A stretch of 64,000 bases of DNA from Botrytis cinerea B05.10 (GCF_000143535.2 NC_037318.1:930001-994000); one strand, 5' to 3'. Counted from the stretch's first letter, positions 38,158-50,055 are shown. Made by a program: numbers and translations. The notes: generated by a model not told the origin, from the letters alone.

Positions 38158-38206
38158 CCACTCGTTTTTCCTTTTTCCTTTTCCTTTTTCTTTTCCTTTT
38201 TTTACC
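38158..38206. repeat. Pyrimidine tract (TTTTCC units)
   Basis: Imperfect TTTTCC/TTTTC repeats form a roughly 50 bp pyrimidine-only stretch in the spacer upstream of the kinesin gene. Confidence 0.7.
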
Positions 38207-39556
38207 CCTCCATCTTTCTTTGGATGGATGCATCAAACGAGCTCGAAGCATAGACTCGTCTTAGCTAAGCAGGTGGCCAAGGAGTGGTGGAGGGGCACGG
38301 GGGGCTGGGTACCATTTTTTATCTCGGGATCACGTGGGGTATCAATCAACTCACCTCGAGCTCCAAGGTTTGCATTGGATAAAGTCTGATGTTGATCTCT
38401 CTGCCAAGTCTAACACGATGTTCAAATTTCATAGTGGGCCTTGATCGTTGACCATATTTTACACGTTCTATCGTTGAAAGGTCACCAAATCAGAAGAGTG
38501 ATGTCGGATCTCCTTGCAAAAAAAAAAAGAAAAGGAAACTTGCACCCTGGAAGGACATGCAAAGGAAGAAAGCAATTTCCTCCATTTAATGGCTACTTCT
38601 AGTGAAGAGCGATCGGGTCTATTGATGTGCACGTGAAATGTTGCTTAATCAGCTTCGAATCTGCAAATTGCGTCCTCTTCTGCTTGGTATCGTCTGCAGA
38701 AATTTGGAGGCAAGACATCATATCATCATTATCATATAAACATTGCTACATCCAAGAGATCGATCCCTTGGCCACCATGTCTGACAGTGAGCAACAGATA
38801 ATAAGTTAGATCTTATTGCTACCGCCCAGTAGCTCTGAGGTTGAACTTATTGTATACATGCTAAAGTTCTCCGATTATCCGAAAATCACTGCAGTCCCTT
38901 ATTCATCTACTACATGCCTCGTACAGGTGAGAACATCGGTGCCTGGCACTTTCTGCAAATATCTTTATGCAACAATGGATGAAAAGGGAGGCTAATCTTG
39001 GCTCTCACGGCGAATCGTGATAAGACAGCACTGCGAAGGCGGAAAACCATATCGATGCATCAACAAGCAGGGTGCCCAATAGTCCGGGCTGCAGACGAGT
39101 CGTCAAATCAATGAATGATTATCTGCTTCGTCGAAATTGAAGATCTCACAAACTTTCTTGCATCTTTTTGACTTCGCACCATCTACAATTGAGGTTCATT
39201 CCAAGAGATTACATCCATCATGTGTTTGCAACATCTCCCTAGATTCTCTCGGGACCTGTTTCCTTTCTCACGCCTGTTCACAAGTGGACAAAGCCATCGC
39301 GGAACCGAGGATCGAATTCGTTCTTTTTGTATTCGTGGACTACTTCTGGCTTTGTCCAATCTAGGTCAAGCTTTGTCGGCTGCTCAATATCAAAAGGGTA
39401 CTCTATATATCAAAAATTTAAACTATTTCTCAACAATGCAAAGACAAAGAAGCCATACGCAGTTATTAATGCGTGTAATTTTCATGATTCAATTCTATAT
39501 CCTCAAATCATCCAGTCATATCTCTCAAACATCTATACTTCACAACAATTTGTAAA

Positions 39557-41761
39557 ATGTCGGATAAAAAGACTCTTAAAGAACAGTTTTCAGCCATTCG
39601 TCCTGGCAAAACAGGCGAAACAGGCAGGCCCACTACACCCAATGAGCAAGAACAAGACATAACCGACACTCCTGTGACCCAACCCGAAGCTGCGAAGCTC
39701 AATCCCCATGGAGGTGCGGACAAACAGAGTGGGGAACAGATGAGAACTTCGTTGACAATAGCTCGGACAGAGCAGCGAAACAACGAGAATGAATTGGAAA
39801 CCATCAAAAGAAGAGCCACGGCTTCACAGACCCAACAAAACCGGTCGATCTTCTCGAGAATAGCAAGACCAACGATAAAACCTAAGGCTGAAATTCCGAT
39901 ACACCTTGCGCCAGAAATCGAACAACTAAGTCTCAAGTTAGCCAGTCAGAACGATATTCTCAGAACTCTAGGAGAAAATACAGATAAACACACCCAGGAC
40001 AATAAATTTCTAAGCACGGCGGTCGACGAGCAAATTGCCAAAGCCAAAGAATATCAAGCCAAAGTCCACGAACAAAATTTGCTAATAGCCCGATTGGAAA
40101 GCGAACTTGCAACTGTTAAAGCCAAGGCCGGTGCATTGCAAACAAAGAACGAAACATGCTCTGTGGATAAGATATCCAAAGACGAGAGGATCGCAAAACT
40201 TTTCCAACAATTGAACGAAACCAGTCGAAAACTGCAAGAATCAGAGGAGGCCAGAGCAGCGGCACCAAAGCCTCCAGGTCCCTCCATCGATGCAGCCCAT
40301 ATCCAGAGTATCAGAATCAAGGATAGCGCAGCCGACAAAGAAGAGATCGCCATCTTGAATTCGAAAGTCTCAGCACTTGAAGAAGAGTTACATGCTGCAA
40401 AGGTGCAACTCAAAGAATTAACTCTCAAAGCAAGACAGATGGCTGAAAATCACGCTAATGAGATGGCAGAGCTCACAGAGGTGAAAGATGATCTTGCGAT
40501 CGAAATGGCTTGCATGAAGCAAAGTTTGATATCTCAGAAGGAAACAGCGGAGAAGCAGTTGGAAGAGATGGGAATTCTTGTAAGAAAGCTCAAGCTAGAC
40601 CTAATCGAAAGCAAGGGCAGCTTCCGATCTTGGTTGCGAATCAGACCTCCACAGGGCACTCTCGGCAAGCAACCTATCTCTATCAAGGGCGGCGATTCAG
40701 TCGAAGTCATTGATCGACATGGTACTGCCAAAACTTTCCAATTCGATCGCGTCTTTGCCCCTGAATCCAACAACGCCGTTGTTTTTGGCGACTTGAGCGA
40801 AATTCTCGAAGCCGCTCTTCAAGGCTACGACATTACTATCCTTGCATATGGACAAACTGGCTCTGGGAAAACATACACCATGAGTGCCATGCTCGACATG
40901 GCCATGGAACAAATTTTCACTCAGCTTGCCAAATCCTACGGATCGGACTATAGCGTCCAGGGCCGTTGCATTGAAGTATACGAACAAAAGGTTTACGATC
41001 TTTTCAAGCCAGCACGAGAACAACTAAAGGTATCAACTGATTGCAACGGCATGTGGCCCATCCGCGAGCAGCTGCTTCAAGTACACACTGCTTCTCTCTC
41101 CAGCCTTGAATCCGTTCAAGAAATGGTCCAGGAAGTAAACAAGAATCGCACCTCAGGTCAGACTGCCAAGAACGACACTTCATCCCGATCCCACATGTTT
41201 CTATCCTTCCAGGTAAAAGCATCTAAGACCGAACAATCAGGCGCCATCACCACCACCCGCTCCGGAATCACCTTCATCGATCTCGCCGGCTCCGAATCCT
41301 TGAAGAACGTCACCGATCGCATATCAGAAACCCAGGCTATCAACGCCGAGCTTTCTGCATTGCGATCGGTGCTCACATCCATGGGAACCAACCAAGTACG
41401 AATCCCCTTCCGCGACACGCAACTCACCAGGCTACTCCAAGACGGCTTCACCACCGGCAAAGTTCTCTTCATTCAAGCAGCCAGTCTGGGCGAATTGGAA
41501 GAATCGATCCACACGATGGATTTTGGTGGCTTGGTCAGTAAAGTCACGCAGAAGAAACCCGCAAAGAATGTCGTGACGGCTTTTGCGGGCACCGAGCCTG
41601 CGGCGGCGGGAGAAGGAAGAACGACTCCGACGAGTCCGGCACCGATGAAATCTACGCCTGGTACTCCTAGTACGAGAGGTGCGAGGGGTGGCCCGAGAGG
41701 GGGCGCTGCGGGGAGAGGTTCGCCGACTACGAGAGGAGCCCCGAAACCACGTGGAAAGTGA
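39557..41761 (+). CDS. Kinesin-14-like protein with C-terminal motor
   Basis: One exon encodes 734 residues. Residues 1-110 are polar. About 110-345 is heptad-rich coiled coil. The neck LKLDLIESKGSFRSWLRIRP leads straight into the motor, the arrangement of minus-end-directed kinesin-14 (Kar3/KlpA). The motor has the P-loop GQTGSGKT at 432-439, switch I NDTSSRSH at 539-546 and switch II DLAGSE at 575-580. It is divergent: the usual NKSLSALG after switch II is NAELSALR here. A low-complexity tail follows the motor (residues about 675-734), rich in Thr, Pro, Arg and Gly and ending GAPKPRGK. Such a tail is unusual for a C-terminal motor. The likely role is spindle or nuclear positioning, but polarity is inferred from architecture only. 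Confidence 0.88.
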   Translation: MSDKKTLKEQFSAIRPGKTGETGRPTTPNEQEQDITDTPVTQPEAAKLNPHGGADKQSGEQMRTSLTIARTEQRNNENELETIKRRATASQTQQNRSIFSRIARPTIKPKAEIPIHLAPEIEQLSLKLASQNDILRTLGENTDKHTQDNKFLSTAVDEQIAKAKEYQAKVHEQNLLIARLESELATVKAKAGALQTKNETCSVDKISKDERIAKLFQQLNETSRKLQESEEARAAAPKPPGPSIDAAHIQSIRIKDSAADKEEIAILNSKVSALEEELHAAKVQLKELTLKARQMAENHANEMAELTEVKDDLAIEMACMKQSLISQKETAEKQLEEMGILVRKLKLDLIESKGSFRSWLRIRPPQGTLGKQPISIKGGDSVEVIDRHGTAKTFQFDRVFAPESNNAVVFGDLSEILEAALQGYDITILAYGQTGSGKTYTMSAMLDMAMEQIFTQLAKSYGSDYSVQGRCIEVYEQKVYDLFKPAREQLKVSTDCNGMWPIREQLLQVHTASLSSLESVQEMVQEVNKNRTSGQTAKNDTSSRSHMFLSFQVKASKTEQSGAITTTRSGITFIDLAGSESLKNVTDRISETQAINAELSALRSVLTSMGTNQVRIPFRDTQLTRLLQDGFTTGKVLFIQAASLGELEESIHTMDFGGLVSKVTQKKPAKNVVTAFAGTEPAAAGEGRTTPTSPAPMKSTPGTPSTRGARGGPRGGAAGRGSPTTRGAPKPRGK

Positions 41762-42030
41762 GGAGGTGATGGTGATAGAGGAGCTGGAGGATTTATTTCT
41801 TTCGGATCGACTTTTTATTCTCACTTTTCTCATTTCATGGGCTTTTCATGGGTCTTCATTCATTCTTCTCGAAAACTATTACAGATTGTGAAGATAGAGA
41901 AAGGCGATTGTTTTTAGTAGATATTAAAATATAGATATAAATCAAATTAAATTACTGAGTAAGAAGAAAAAAACATATTGTGAAAATGACTGCTTAATTG
42001 TGATGATATGGTATAGTATCACAGAGGATG

Positions 42031-42065
<35 letters not shown>
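42031..42065. repeat. (TC)n followed by (TG)n microsatellite
   Basis: About nine TC units pass directly into about seven TG units. Confidence 0.9.
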
Positions 42066-42099
42066 AGCTTTACTTGTTCATATTCATCAGGAAATAGAT

Positions 42100-42192
42100 A
42101 GTAAATAGTAAATAGTAAATAGTAAATAGTAAATAGTAAATAGTAAATAGTAAATAGTAAATAGTAAATAGTGATAGATAGATAGATAGATA
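42100..42192. repeat. (AGTAAAT)10 followed by (GATA)5
   Basis: About ten perfect 7 bp units end in GTGATA, after which five GATA units begin. Confidence 0.9.
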
Positions 42193-42307
42193 AATAATCA
42201 TAAACTCAATTTATTGATTTGAGCTTTTCTTTTGATTATGATTGTGATGAGTGATTGTACCTCCTTCTATAGAGATAAATAGAGATAGAGAGAGTGTGTG
42301 TGTGCGT

Positions 42308-42309
<2 letters not shown>

Positions 42310-42355
<46 letters not shown>
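42310..42355. repeat. (AG)n microsatellite, about 23 units
   Basis: An uninterrupted AG run of about 46 bp, preceded by a short GTGTGTGTG stretch. Confidence 0.95.
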
Positions 42356-42360
<5 letters not shown>

Positions 42361-42705
42361 ATTAGGCGATAGAGTTTGGAATTCTAAGTAGATGAATGGG
42401 TTGAGGGTTTTATATATTATGTATATTGTATATTGTATACTGCATTTCTGTAGGGTAGAATAGGATGGGATGGGATGGGATGGGTGATGTGTGATATATG
42501 TATGATGAGTGGAAAATGTATATTTGATGATAGATTTTATGGCGAGTAGTGAGAAGAGAGATTCTATACATAAAACGAGTAAAACATATCATATCACAGA
42601 ATCTAATACTAGTCAGCCGCTCACAAGAGCCGACTATTTAAAAAGCAAAAACGTAAATCATCTTTCAATTTTATTTTAGGATAAAAAAGTAATCGAGTCG
42701 CTCTG

Positions 42706-42824
42706 AGAGAGTATGAGAGTATGAGAGTATGAGAGTATGAGAGTATGAGAGTATGAGAGTATGAGAGTATGAGAGTATGAGAGTATGAGAGTATGAGAGT
42801 ATGAGAGTATGAGAGTATGAGAGT
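42706..42824. repeat. (GAGAGTAT)n, about 15 perfect 8 bp units
   Basis: A perfect 8 bp tandem array about 119 bp long. The unit is not a multiple of three and the array is non-coding. Confidence 0.92.
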
Positions 42825-43345
42825 AATACAACAACATATCTTTCGCTAATAGATAGATCCGTGTGCTTACATTTTTGATCGCAATTTTTCTACAGAAAAT
42901 GAGGGTCCTGTTAATGGTTCTTGACTTCCAATTCCCAAATCTGAAATCAATAACTAATTTAAGTCCTCGAGTACTCTAAGTTCGAATTAACTTTGCGCGC
43001 GCCTACCGCTCGCTCTCAAGCATATACAAATTTCAAATTTCTTATGAAATTTCCGACTCGATTTCACTAGAGTTATCAGGCTCATTGTTTTCGTAGAACG
43101 ATGATGTTTTACCCCTTTGTCCTCTTGCAAACTTCCACCTTGTGTCTGTGGCAAGTTCTGTGGCAAGTTGCGAAACTGTTACAATTGCTAGTGTGTGAAC
43201 TGTTTGCCTTTAGCATGCTGATCTCGGTAAATTTTCTGTGCAGGAAAATTATCAGACACCGACAGCCAGAATTTAAGTTAGTGTCGGCAAGCCGGCATTC
43301 ATCTGGGCCTTTCTCATACGATAGATTTTGGATCCTCTTTGAACT

Positions 43346-44795
43346 CTATCCATTTACGTCACTACCGTCCAGCCCCTCACCAGTGCTCACCATCTCCAAC
43401 GGCCATGCCATCAACTCCTGCAACTCAGCTTCGCCCCCTGCTAGTGACAAAGTCTTATTTACGTCCAAAACGAGTTTTCGTCCCAATTCTCCAATGAACC
43501 AGTCATCTCGAGAAATATGAAGCGCCACTCCATAATGTGCCAAAATTACTAATGCTAGTGGTCGCATTTCCTTCAGCAGCGTTCCAAAATCCTGTTCTGC
43601 ATCAAGTAAATACGGCCACATTAAAACAACTCCATTGTCGGCCTCACTTGAGCTTAGAATGATGAAGACTTCTCGTAGGGTGCTGATAGCGTTGTTGTAG
43701 GCACTCAATTCTTTATGGGAGAGTGGGGAAGGAGACGTATGCCGAGATGAATGTGATGGTTGCGCAGGTGATGTTGATGAAGATGGGTTTGACCGCGATG
43801 ACATTGACTCGATGCTTGTCTTAAGGAGACAAAAAGCTGAGTCAAAAGGGCGAAGGCAAATTTTGGCGTTCGACTCCACCTCGGAAGACTGGAAGCGATT
43901 TATGAAGAAGGCGGAGATGGGACTATCTTCTAGCCACTGCCAGGAGATGCGAACTAGTGCCAACGAACCTTCGAGAAGAGTGAAAAGACTGGAAGCTAGT
44001 TGGATAGGACTATCGAATTGCTGCTTTTGTTGGCAGGAGGAAAAGCAAGAGGGCATTGATGAAAAGGAGTTGTTGCTACAGATAGCAAACGCGAGAGTAC
44101 ATATAGAGATCAATGAAGAAGAGATGAACACCGCAGAGCAATTATCTGGTGTAATGCTATGCAATTGAGATCGATAAAGCGAGAGAAAAATCTCATGATG
44201 TCGAATTGCCGGGGCCAGATATAAGTCTCTTTTGGCGGGATTGAGAAACGCGAGATGAAGGGCGGAGATATTCAGAAGACCATGCATCATGAACGGGTAA
44301 CCAGAAGCCATTTTCGGGAGAGTGGTCCGCCATAGATCCTGGATTGAATCTATACAGGAGAAGGTCAGGTACGTCTCGGTAACAAAGTGACGCATGAGTT
44401 CTAGATCTTCCCAAAGGATTGAAGCACCATTCTCCGCACCTGAGAGATGCGGAGGGGTAGAAATTTGACTTGGAAAAGGAAATCTCTGGTTAGAAGCTTC
44501 GCTGTGGGTTGTAGAGAGGACAGAGAGTTCGCGTTCTTGCTCAGAAACGGTCGAGGTAGTGGGTCGAAGGAGGCAGGGCGTAGATGTCTGACTGAAATCT
44601 TTCCGCCGCACTCCGTAACTACAATTCTTTTCCTTCTTCCTACACGACCCACACATAGGATGACGTTGATCGCACTGTGATATTGTCAAGATTTTACAAA
44701 AAAAGGTCCTAAAACTAAGGATTTACCTTGATGTGAGAGGCTTTGCACTGCGTGCAACCGTAGCGACTCTTTGTGTGAGGTCGCCTCGGTGGCAT
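43346..44795 (-). CDS. Zn2Cys6 transcription factor
   Basis: Two exons, 44795-44727 and 44674-43346, encode 465 residues. The intron splits the zinc cluster between codons. The binuclear cluster is C14-x2-C17-x6-C24-x6-C31-x2-C34-x6-C41, starting at RYGCTQCKASHIK. After a Ser-rich linker, the regulatory domain has MHGLLNISALHLAFLNP and IRHHEIFLSLYRSQL. This is typical of fungal Zn2Cys6 factors of the sterol-uptake-control (Upc2-like) type. Such proteins sit in the nucleus and bind CGG-containing sites. It lies about 1.5 kb from the glucosyltransferase gene, so a local regulatory role is possible but unproved. Confidence 0.88.
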
Positions 44796-46340
44796 TTTGA
44801 GTACAGCAGGTAGCCGGGTACGGGGCAGAAGCTGCGTTAGTTTTGGTGTTGTGAGTGTGACAAATTAGGATGAGTTAAGTGGGCAGATCATTTGAGAACC
44901 AATGTAGGGTTGTATGCCAGGAATGGGATGCAGGAATCGGATGGGAGTTAATCTTGCGAAGTAACGGCGCAGTCCATGTCCCAAAAGGGTCCGAGGCTGT
45001 GTCAGGGACTCTGATGAGTCAGCAATGTACGCATAGGCCATACCGTATCAGGAGAGGGCAGATTTTTGTTTTTGTTAGTGGGAAATCAAAGACGGCGACA
45101 GGACAGGGCGAGACAAATGTTGGTCTACGTATTTCGTACATCGTACATCGGATCTGCTTAACCAACTACGCCGACGTGGTTTATTAGCCGGTTGAACATT
45201 TCAGTGGGTCTGACGCTTTTTCGATCAAGCTCTTATTAAGTAAACCCCACACTTCTTCTTTTGCAAAATTGTAATGCCATTGCTCCATATTGATTCTAAC
45301 TCTGATAGATAATGAGTTTGAATCGCTCTAAATCCTTATGGTGTCGCTGCAGCGTCTTACAGAACTCTGGTGAAAAGGTGAGATGATTCGAAAGGGAGAG
45401 ATGTAAGTGTCATACATGATATCGGCATTGATATGTGACTTGTGGAAATTGTCCAAAGAGTCTGGCCAACTTGCTCCCCTCGAATGAACTACTATTTCAA
45501 GCAGGCAAAATGAAGATTCTGTGGACAATCAGAACGGAGATTACTGTGGAGCAAGCAATACTCGGCGCTCCTGGCGTACTTGGGGGGGGGAAGGGGAGAT
45601 GAAATCGGAGGGGATTTATCTGAGGATAGTAAAGGTATGGACTCTTTAGTTTTATATTAACATGTTGACGCTTGCTAAACTTCCAAAACACTGCACTTGT
45701 AACAAACAATATCACTGATATCAAAGATCTTAGATTTAGATGCCGTCAAACACTTTCAGATGTCAAGCCTGATCTTAACACTTATATCGTATGGCTACAA
45801 TCACAAAATGTGCGAATTGCTAATGGCGTTGCGATTGTTGCTATATAGTTATAGAACAATTTGTTCCGACAAAATGCATTTCGAAGTTCTATTTCAAAGT
45901 GCTATTCTCAAACTGATGTTATCAAATAAAGTACTCAGATATTTTTTGTACTGTTTACTTCCATACACACCCAGCTTAACAATTCTGAACAGTTTCAGCT
46001 TTATGACAATTGAGTTCAAGGTTTTTGTTACAAGATAGTAAAGAAGAGACAGAACTCTAGAGTGCCTACTACAAGAGCTGAGGCGATCAATTGTCACAGC
46101 GAGCGCCTTCTAATTGATATCTTCTAGCTCTCTGTTTTGAGCAGGTAGTCGTGAAAACGTGCCATGCAAGTAAACCCACAGAGAACAGGATAGAATCTCA
46201 GCTTTATTTTGATTTAGATTTGGATTTTTTCTATAAGTACAACGTCCTTGTCTAGAATCGCGTCCAGGAAAGCCTGCAGGCGAAAGCAGGTGATGTGAAA
46301 GCCCACATATTGCTGACAGAAATACCAATAAATCAGTCGT
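44796..46340. other. Spacer between the Zn2Cys6 gene and the glucosyltransferase 3' end
   Basis: This 1.5 kb AT-rich region holds the promoter of the Zn2Cys6 gene. No coding exon is supported. Confidence 0.5.
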
Positions 46341-49293
46341 CTATCTTTTTTTCTTAAGCTCAAACTGCTCAAGCACAGTTCCAATTTCTGCCTCCTGCGG
46401 GGGCATCTTTTCATTAATATACGCGCTTAACATTTGCCTCCCTTTCAAAACCTGTTTTTGAGCAGTTGAAAGCCCCATCTCATTGATGCTCTTGTATAAG
46501 CCCATGGCCGGGTAGGCCATTAAACCAAACATCGCTGCCACCAAAGTTAGCTCAACACTCTACCTCGGAGTTGTATCAGGAATTAAAAACAGAAGGCAGG
46601 GAATCTTCAGATGAGATGCGAAACACGTACCAGCTCCAGGTTTGGTTATGAGACCTACGGTACCCTTAGCAAGACCTTTTGCAAATCCAAGGGCGCCGTC
46701 CTTCTTAGCACCTTGCATTGGTTGCGTGACTATGCCAGTAATACCATCATAGAACCCGTATCCGAAGCTCTGTGAGATGATTAGTCACATATCAAGGCAC
46801 AAAAGGAAGCAACAGAGTAACAGTACCTTTCCTGCGACAACACCCCCACTCTTCCAATCTGTCAAAGGTCCATGGTCGCGCACCTTTTCACCATATAGTT
46901 TTGGTACGGCATGAAATCCATCGGCCAAAGCCATGGGAACAGAAACCAATGTTGCTTTGGTTATGCTACCCCCTAGTGCGACCATGCTATGACCAATATC
47001 CCCGCCAGTAGAGCTAATCTTATCTGCTCTGCTATCCGGCGCCACATTGAAGGCTTTATATGGATCAGCGACGGTGTTCCATAGAACAGCTGAGAAATCG
47101 ACAATAGTGCCAAGTAGCGCAGACGAGGTAGCGGTAAGAGGGTCCCAACGGGGGTTTTCAATTACGAAAGGCCGCGACTTAAACCTTGTGTGGGTCAGCA
47201 ATTGCAACCTGGACTTATCACTTTTTTTATACTTGCACTGTAAGATCCTTGGCTTCGATTTTCTTGTTTTTCAGTAGAATATATGCAGCTCTATCAGACA
47301 ACTTGACCTGGTAAGTTTTTCTTCTCCAAAGCCACACAGCATTTTGGCCTTCTAATACATCACAGCTCATAGCGTCAAGCGGTAGGTTGCGGTGGAATGA
47401 ATTGGCAGCCTCTTTGACCCCGCGTTCATCTTTCATTCGAGTAGCGATTAAGGCAGCTGCCCTGCCAGTCTCAGGCTCTTGACACATGCGAATGGCGGCA
47501 GTTAATTTGGCACTGTCGAGAGCTTTGAAGTTTATAGGCCGGGGCCCGGCGCCAGCGGCAGCCACCATGTTTGCCCAGAAAGGTTGACTGAATTTGTCAG
47601 TAATCACAAGCCCCCAAAGATGCTCGAAGGGCAGGAGGAAGTCACTAACTCGCCGAAGAAGGGTATAATTGAGGTCGGACGGCCGTTCAACAGTCCACAT
47701 GCCGTAGTTCCTGCTCCACCGTGGTGGATGACGGCTGAGACGTTTTTGAAAAGCCACTCTGTGGCATAATCAGTGAATACTCATGCGTCAGTGCAGAACT
47801 TTTCTTACCATGTGGACAGTCACCAATAAAAAGAACATTAGGATCTGAGCGATTCGTTCCGAGCTTGCTCCAGCCCTTAGAGACAATGGCCCTTACGCCA
47901 CACGCCCTAATGGCCTCAAGTATTATGTCGGTCATCTTTGCAGCATCTTCCATGACAATACTCCCGAAGCCAATGTAAATTGGCATTGGGCCTGATTTCA
48001 GGAACTCTGCTAGCTCCCTATCTGGTGTATATGGAGTCTCTTCGCGGAAGAAAAAGCCGCACACATCTACCAATCAATTTAGCTACTGCTACAGACCAAT
48101 TTTGGTAACTTACCAATGTATGATGGCCAGTCTACAGGCTTCGGTATCAGTGCTGGAGACCAGCAGTATGTAAATGGAATTTTCAATGCCTCTGCAAGCC
48201 CCGCACCAGCCATATTAGGAACGGGTTCTAGATTCAGTGACTTCTTTCTCCACAAATTAATCACATCGGATAAGCTACAATGGCAATTAGTACATTCATT
48301 TGGTTCCCTTGAGATACACTCACCCTTGCCAAGTCATCATATCGACTAAGCCATACGACAGATAGTTGGCTGTCCTTGGATCTCCATCTCCGTTCTGTAT
48401 GTTCGCTAAGGGGTGTGGGAATGCTCGTGTCGGACTCCATGGCATAGTAAACATAAGATGCAATGGTACACTGAGCGCTTGGGCACAGTGAATGTGCGCA
48501 AAGCTTGGTGGATTCGCAATAATCGCGTCGGCGACGAAAGGTATGCCTGTTGTAGCATCTGGCATGATGCATGATTCCCAACACCCGTTGAGCATTGTAT
48601 AGATCATCTTGCGCTTGCGTCCAATGTCTCCTGATCGCAACGTATCGAAAGTAGGTATGATACTCGGATTTTTAACCATGTACTATAGAGGTGAGCTGCG
48701 TTAAGTTATAGAAGGGAATAGAGGAATATACGGCCATAAGACCAGCGGGATCGCCGCCGATAGAGAAGAATTCTAGTTCAGACGATTCGACGAAATCCTT
48801 AAAATTTCCATGTGTTGCTATGCGGATGCGGTGACCACTAGCTTTGAGCTCCTGTCCTAACGCAATAAAAGGTTGTACGTCGCCTGTGGAGAGTAAGCAT
48901 GTAACAGAAATACCTCTTTCCTCTTTGTTCCCAACAGCATACCTCTACTACCAACGATTTGGATGACGATATTGAGCGGAGGGTGTGCAGAATATGTCGC
49001 CACCAATGCCTCATGAGAGGAGCTGTTATCCGGAAGTATTGGTGGAAGTATACCTGAGCTTGCTGCTTTTGCGTTTATGCAAACATCAAGCCGACCGTCA
49101 TCTGTCATGAAATTAGTTAGAGGAAACAGTTGTGCTGGGGATAGAAAGCACCTGTAATCGTTGCTGAAATATTTCCTGAACTTCCGTGCAGAACCGCGTC
49201 ATAAGGCGGCGGTTGGTCCCAGTTGATATGGACATCTTCAGATAACTTCTGATTCTCGAAGTCGCCGCCCCGATTTTTGACTCTGTCACTCAT
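46341..49293 (-). CDS. UDP-glucose:sterol-type glucosyltransferase
   Basis: Eleven exons encode 793 residues: 49293-49152, 49101-48943, 48883-48732, 48682-48324, 48274-48114, 48066-47809, 47758-47650, 47587-47237, 47184-46827, 46769-46631 and 46534-46341. All phases fit. The intron after 47237 has a GC donor (GCAAGT). The N-terminal GT28-like domain has [13 protein letters not shown] near residue 100 and a hydrophobic acceptor-facing region. The C-terminal nucleotide-sugar domain has [11 protein letters not shown] and HHGGAGTT at 422-429, then PIIPFF-type SIIPFFGDQPFWA. The family moves glucose from UDP-glucose to sterols or other lipophilic acceptors. No PH or GRAM domain is seen, unlike Atg26. 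The C-terminal extension ([15 protein letters not shown]) is usual in fungal relatives. It is divergent from the GH78 gene. Confidence 0.92.
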
Positions 49294-49500
49294 ATTGCAA
49301 GACAACAGATGTCGTGTTGTTGCTCTTGAATTGCAATGAAATGCGGCTTCTGAAAGGAGATTCTGAATATCAAATGAAGCTGGAAGGTCTTTGCTAGAAT
49401 AGATGGGGTGTAACGCCTTATGAGATGCTACTTGACAGACTAGCGTGGATCTCTCAGGCTAATTACCAGGTGCTTCGCCCTTAAAAGTCAAACCTTATTT

Positions 49501-49604
49501 CAAGTGAGTACGATGTAAATCTTTTTGCGCCCCCGGTCCTAGGATCATTCAAGCGAGTACGATGATTAGACTACAGTAGTGGCATATATTAAGCGAGTAC
49601 GTTG
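49501..49604 (+). promoter_or_regulatory. Three direct repeats of a CAAGCGAGTACGATG motif
   Basis: CAAGTGAGTACGATG lies at 49501-49515, CAAGCGAGTACGATG at 49550-49564 and TAAGCGAGTACGTTG at 49590-49604. They share GAGTACG with strongly matching flanks and start 49 and 40 bp apart. The conserved length and spacing suggest binding sites for one regulator. Confidence 0.65.
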
Positions 49605-49937
49605 AATAACCTGAATACCGGTGCCAGTACGTATACTCTTAGCGTGCTTTAAAATACTTGGCATGCATCATCTCATCTGTTGTCATCCTTGAACCACCAT
49701 CCACTAAAATACCAATAATATAATATCAATTTCACAGTAATGCTTTATTTCATTTGGTCATTGCTCGTAGCAGAAATTCGAAAAAAGGGTTGTTATATTT
49801 CCTTGCCATCAAGCCAACATAGCCCAGTGGGTAATTGAACAATGATTCATCACATAGAATTTCGAACTTAGAACCTAAATGGACCCATAGTACCTCCTTT
49901 TTTGCATACAAGCTAAGTTTATTACTCATGAGTCAAA

Positions 49938-49962
49938 TTTATATAAACCAGAAGTACTCGCT
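49938..49962. promoter_or_regulatory. TATA element and inverted fourth copy of the motif, GH78 promoter
   Basis: TTTATATAAAC at 49938-49948 is followed by GTACTCGCT at 49954-49962. The latter is AGCGAGTAC on the minus strand, the core of the three direct repeats upstream. The position fits a core promoter about 100 bp before the GH78 ATG. Confidence 0.6.
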
Positions 49963-50055
49963 GTAGGATTTATAAATTGTCTTTTCAAACTTCTCTAAAC
50001 TTTAGAACTCTATACTTAAATCATTTTCACCAAACGCATCTCTTTCATTTAAATC

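Larger units (their letters stand above)
36843..39556. other. Long spacer with low-complexity tracts
   Basis: This 2.7 kb region lies between the GH63-like gene and the kinesin gene, which point away from each other. It contains a GTTGGAGGA-type repeat, pyrimidine and A-runs, and no supported coding exon. A CCACCATGTC start context at about 38775-38784 is followed after ten codons by a stop. Confidence 0.5.
41762..43345. other. Convergent spacer rich in microsatellites
   Basis: No gene is visible between the kinesin stop and the end of the Zn2Cys6 gene. At least six different simple repeats are packed between 42030 and 42830 and are listed separately. Confidence 0.7.
49294..50055. promoter_or_regulatory. 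Divergent promoter of the glucosyltransferase and GH78 genes
   Basis: This 762 bp gap separates the two ATGs. It contains four copies of an AGCGAGTAC-like motif and a TATATAAAC element about 110 bp before the GH78 start. Confidence 0.7.
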
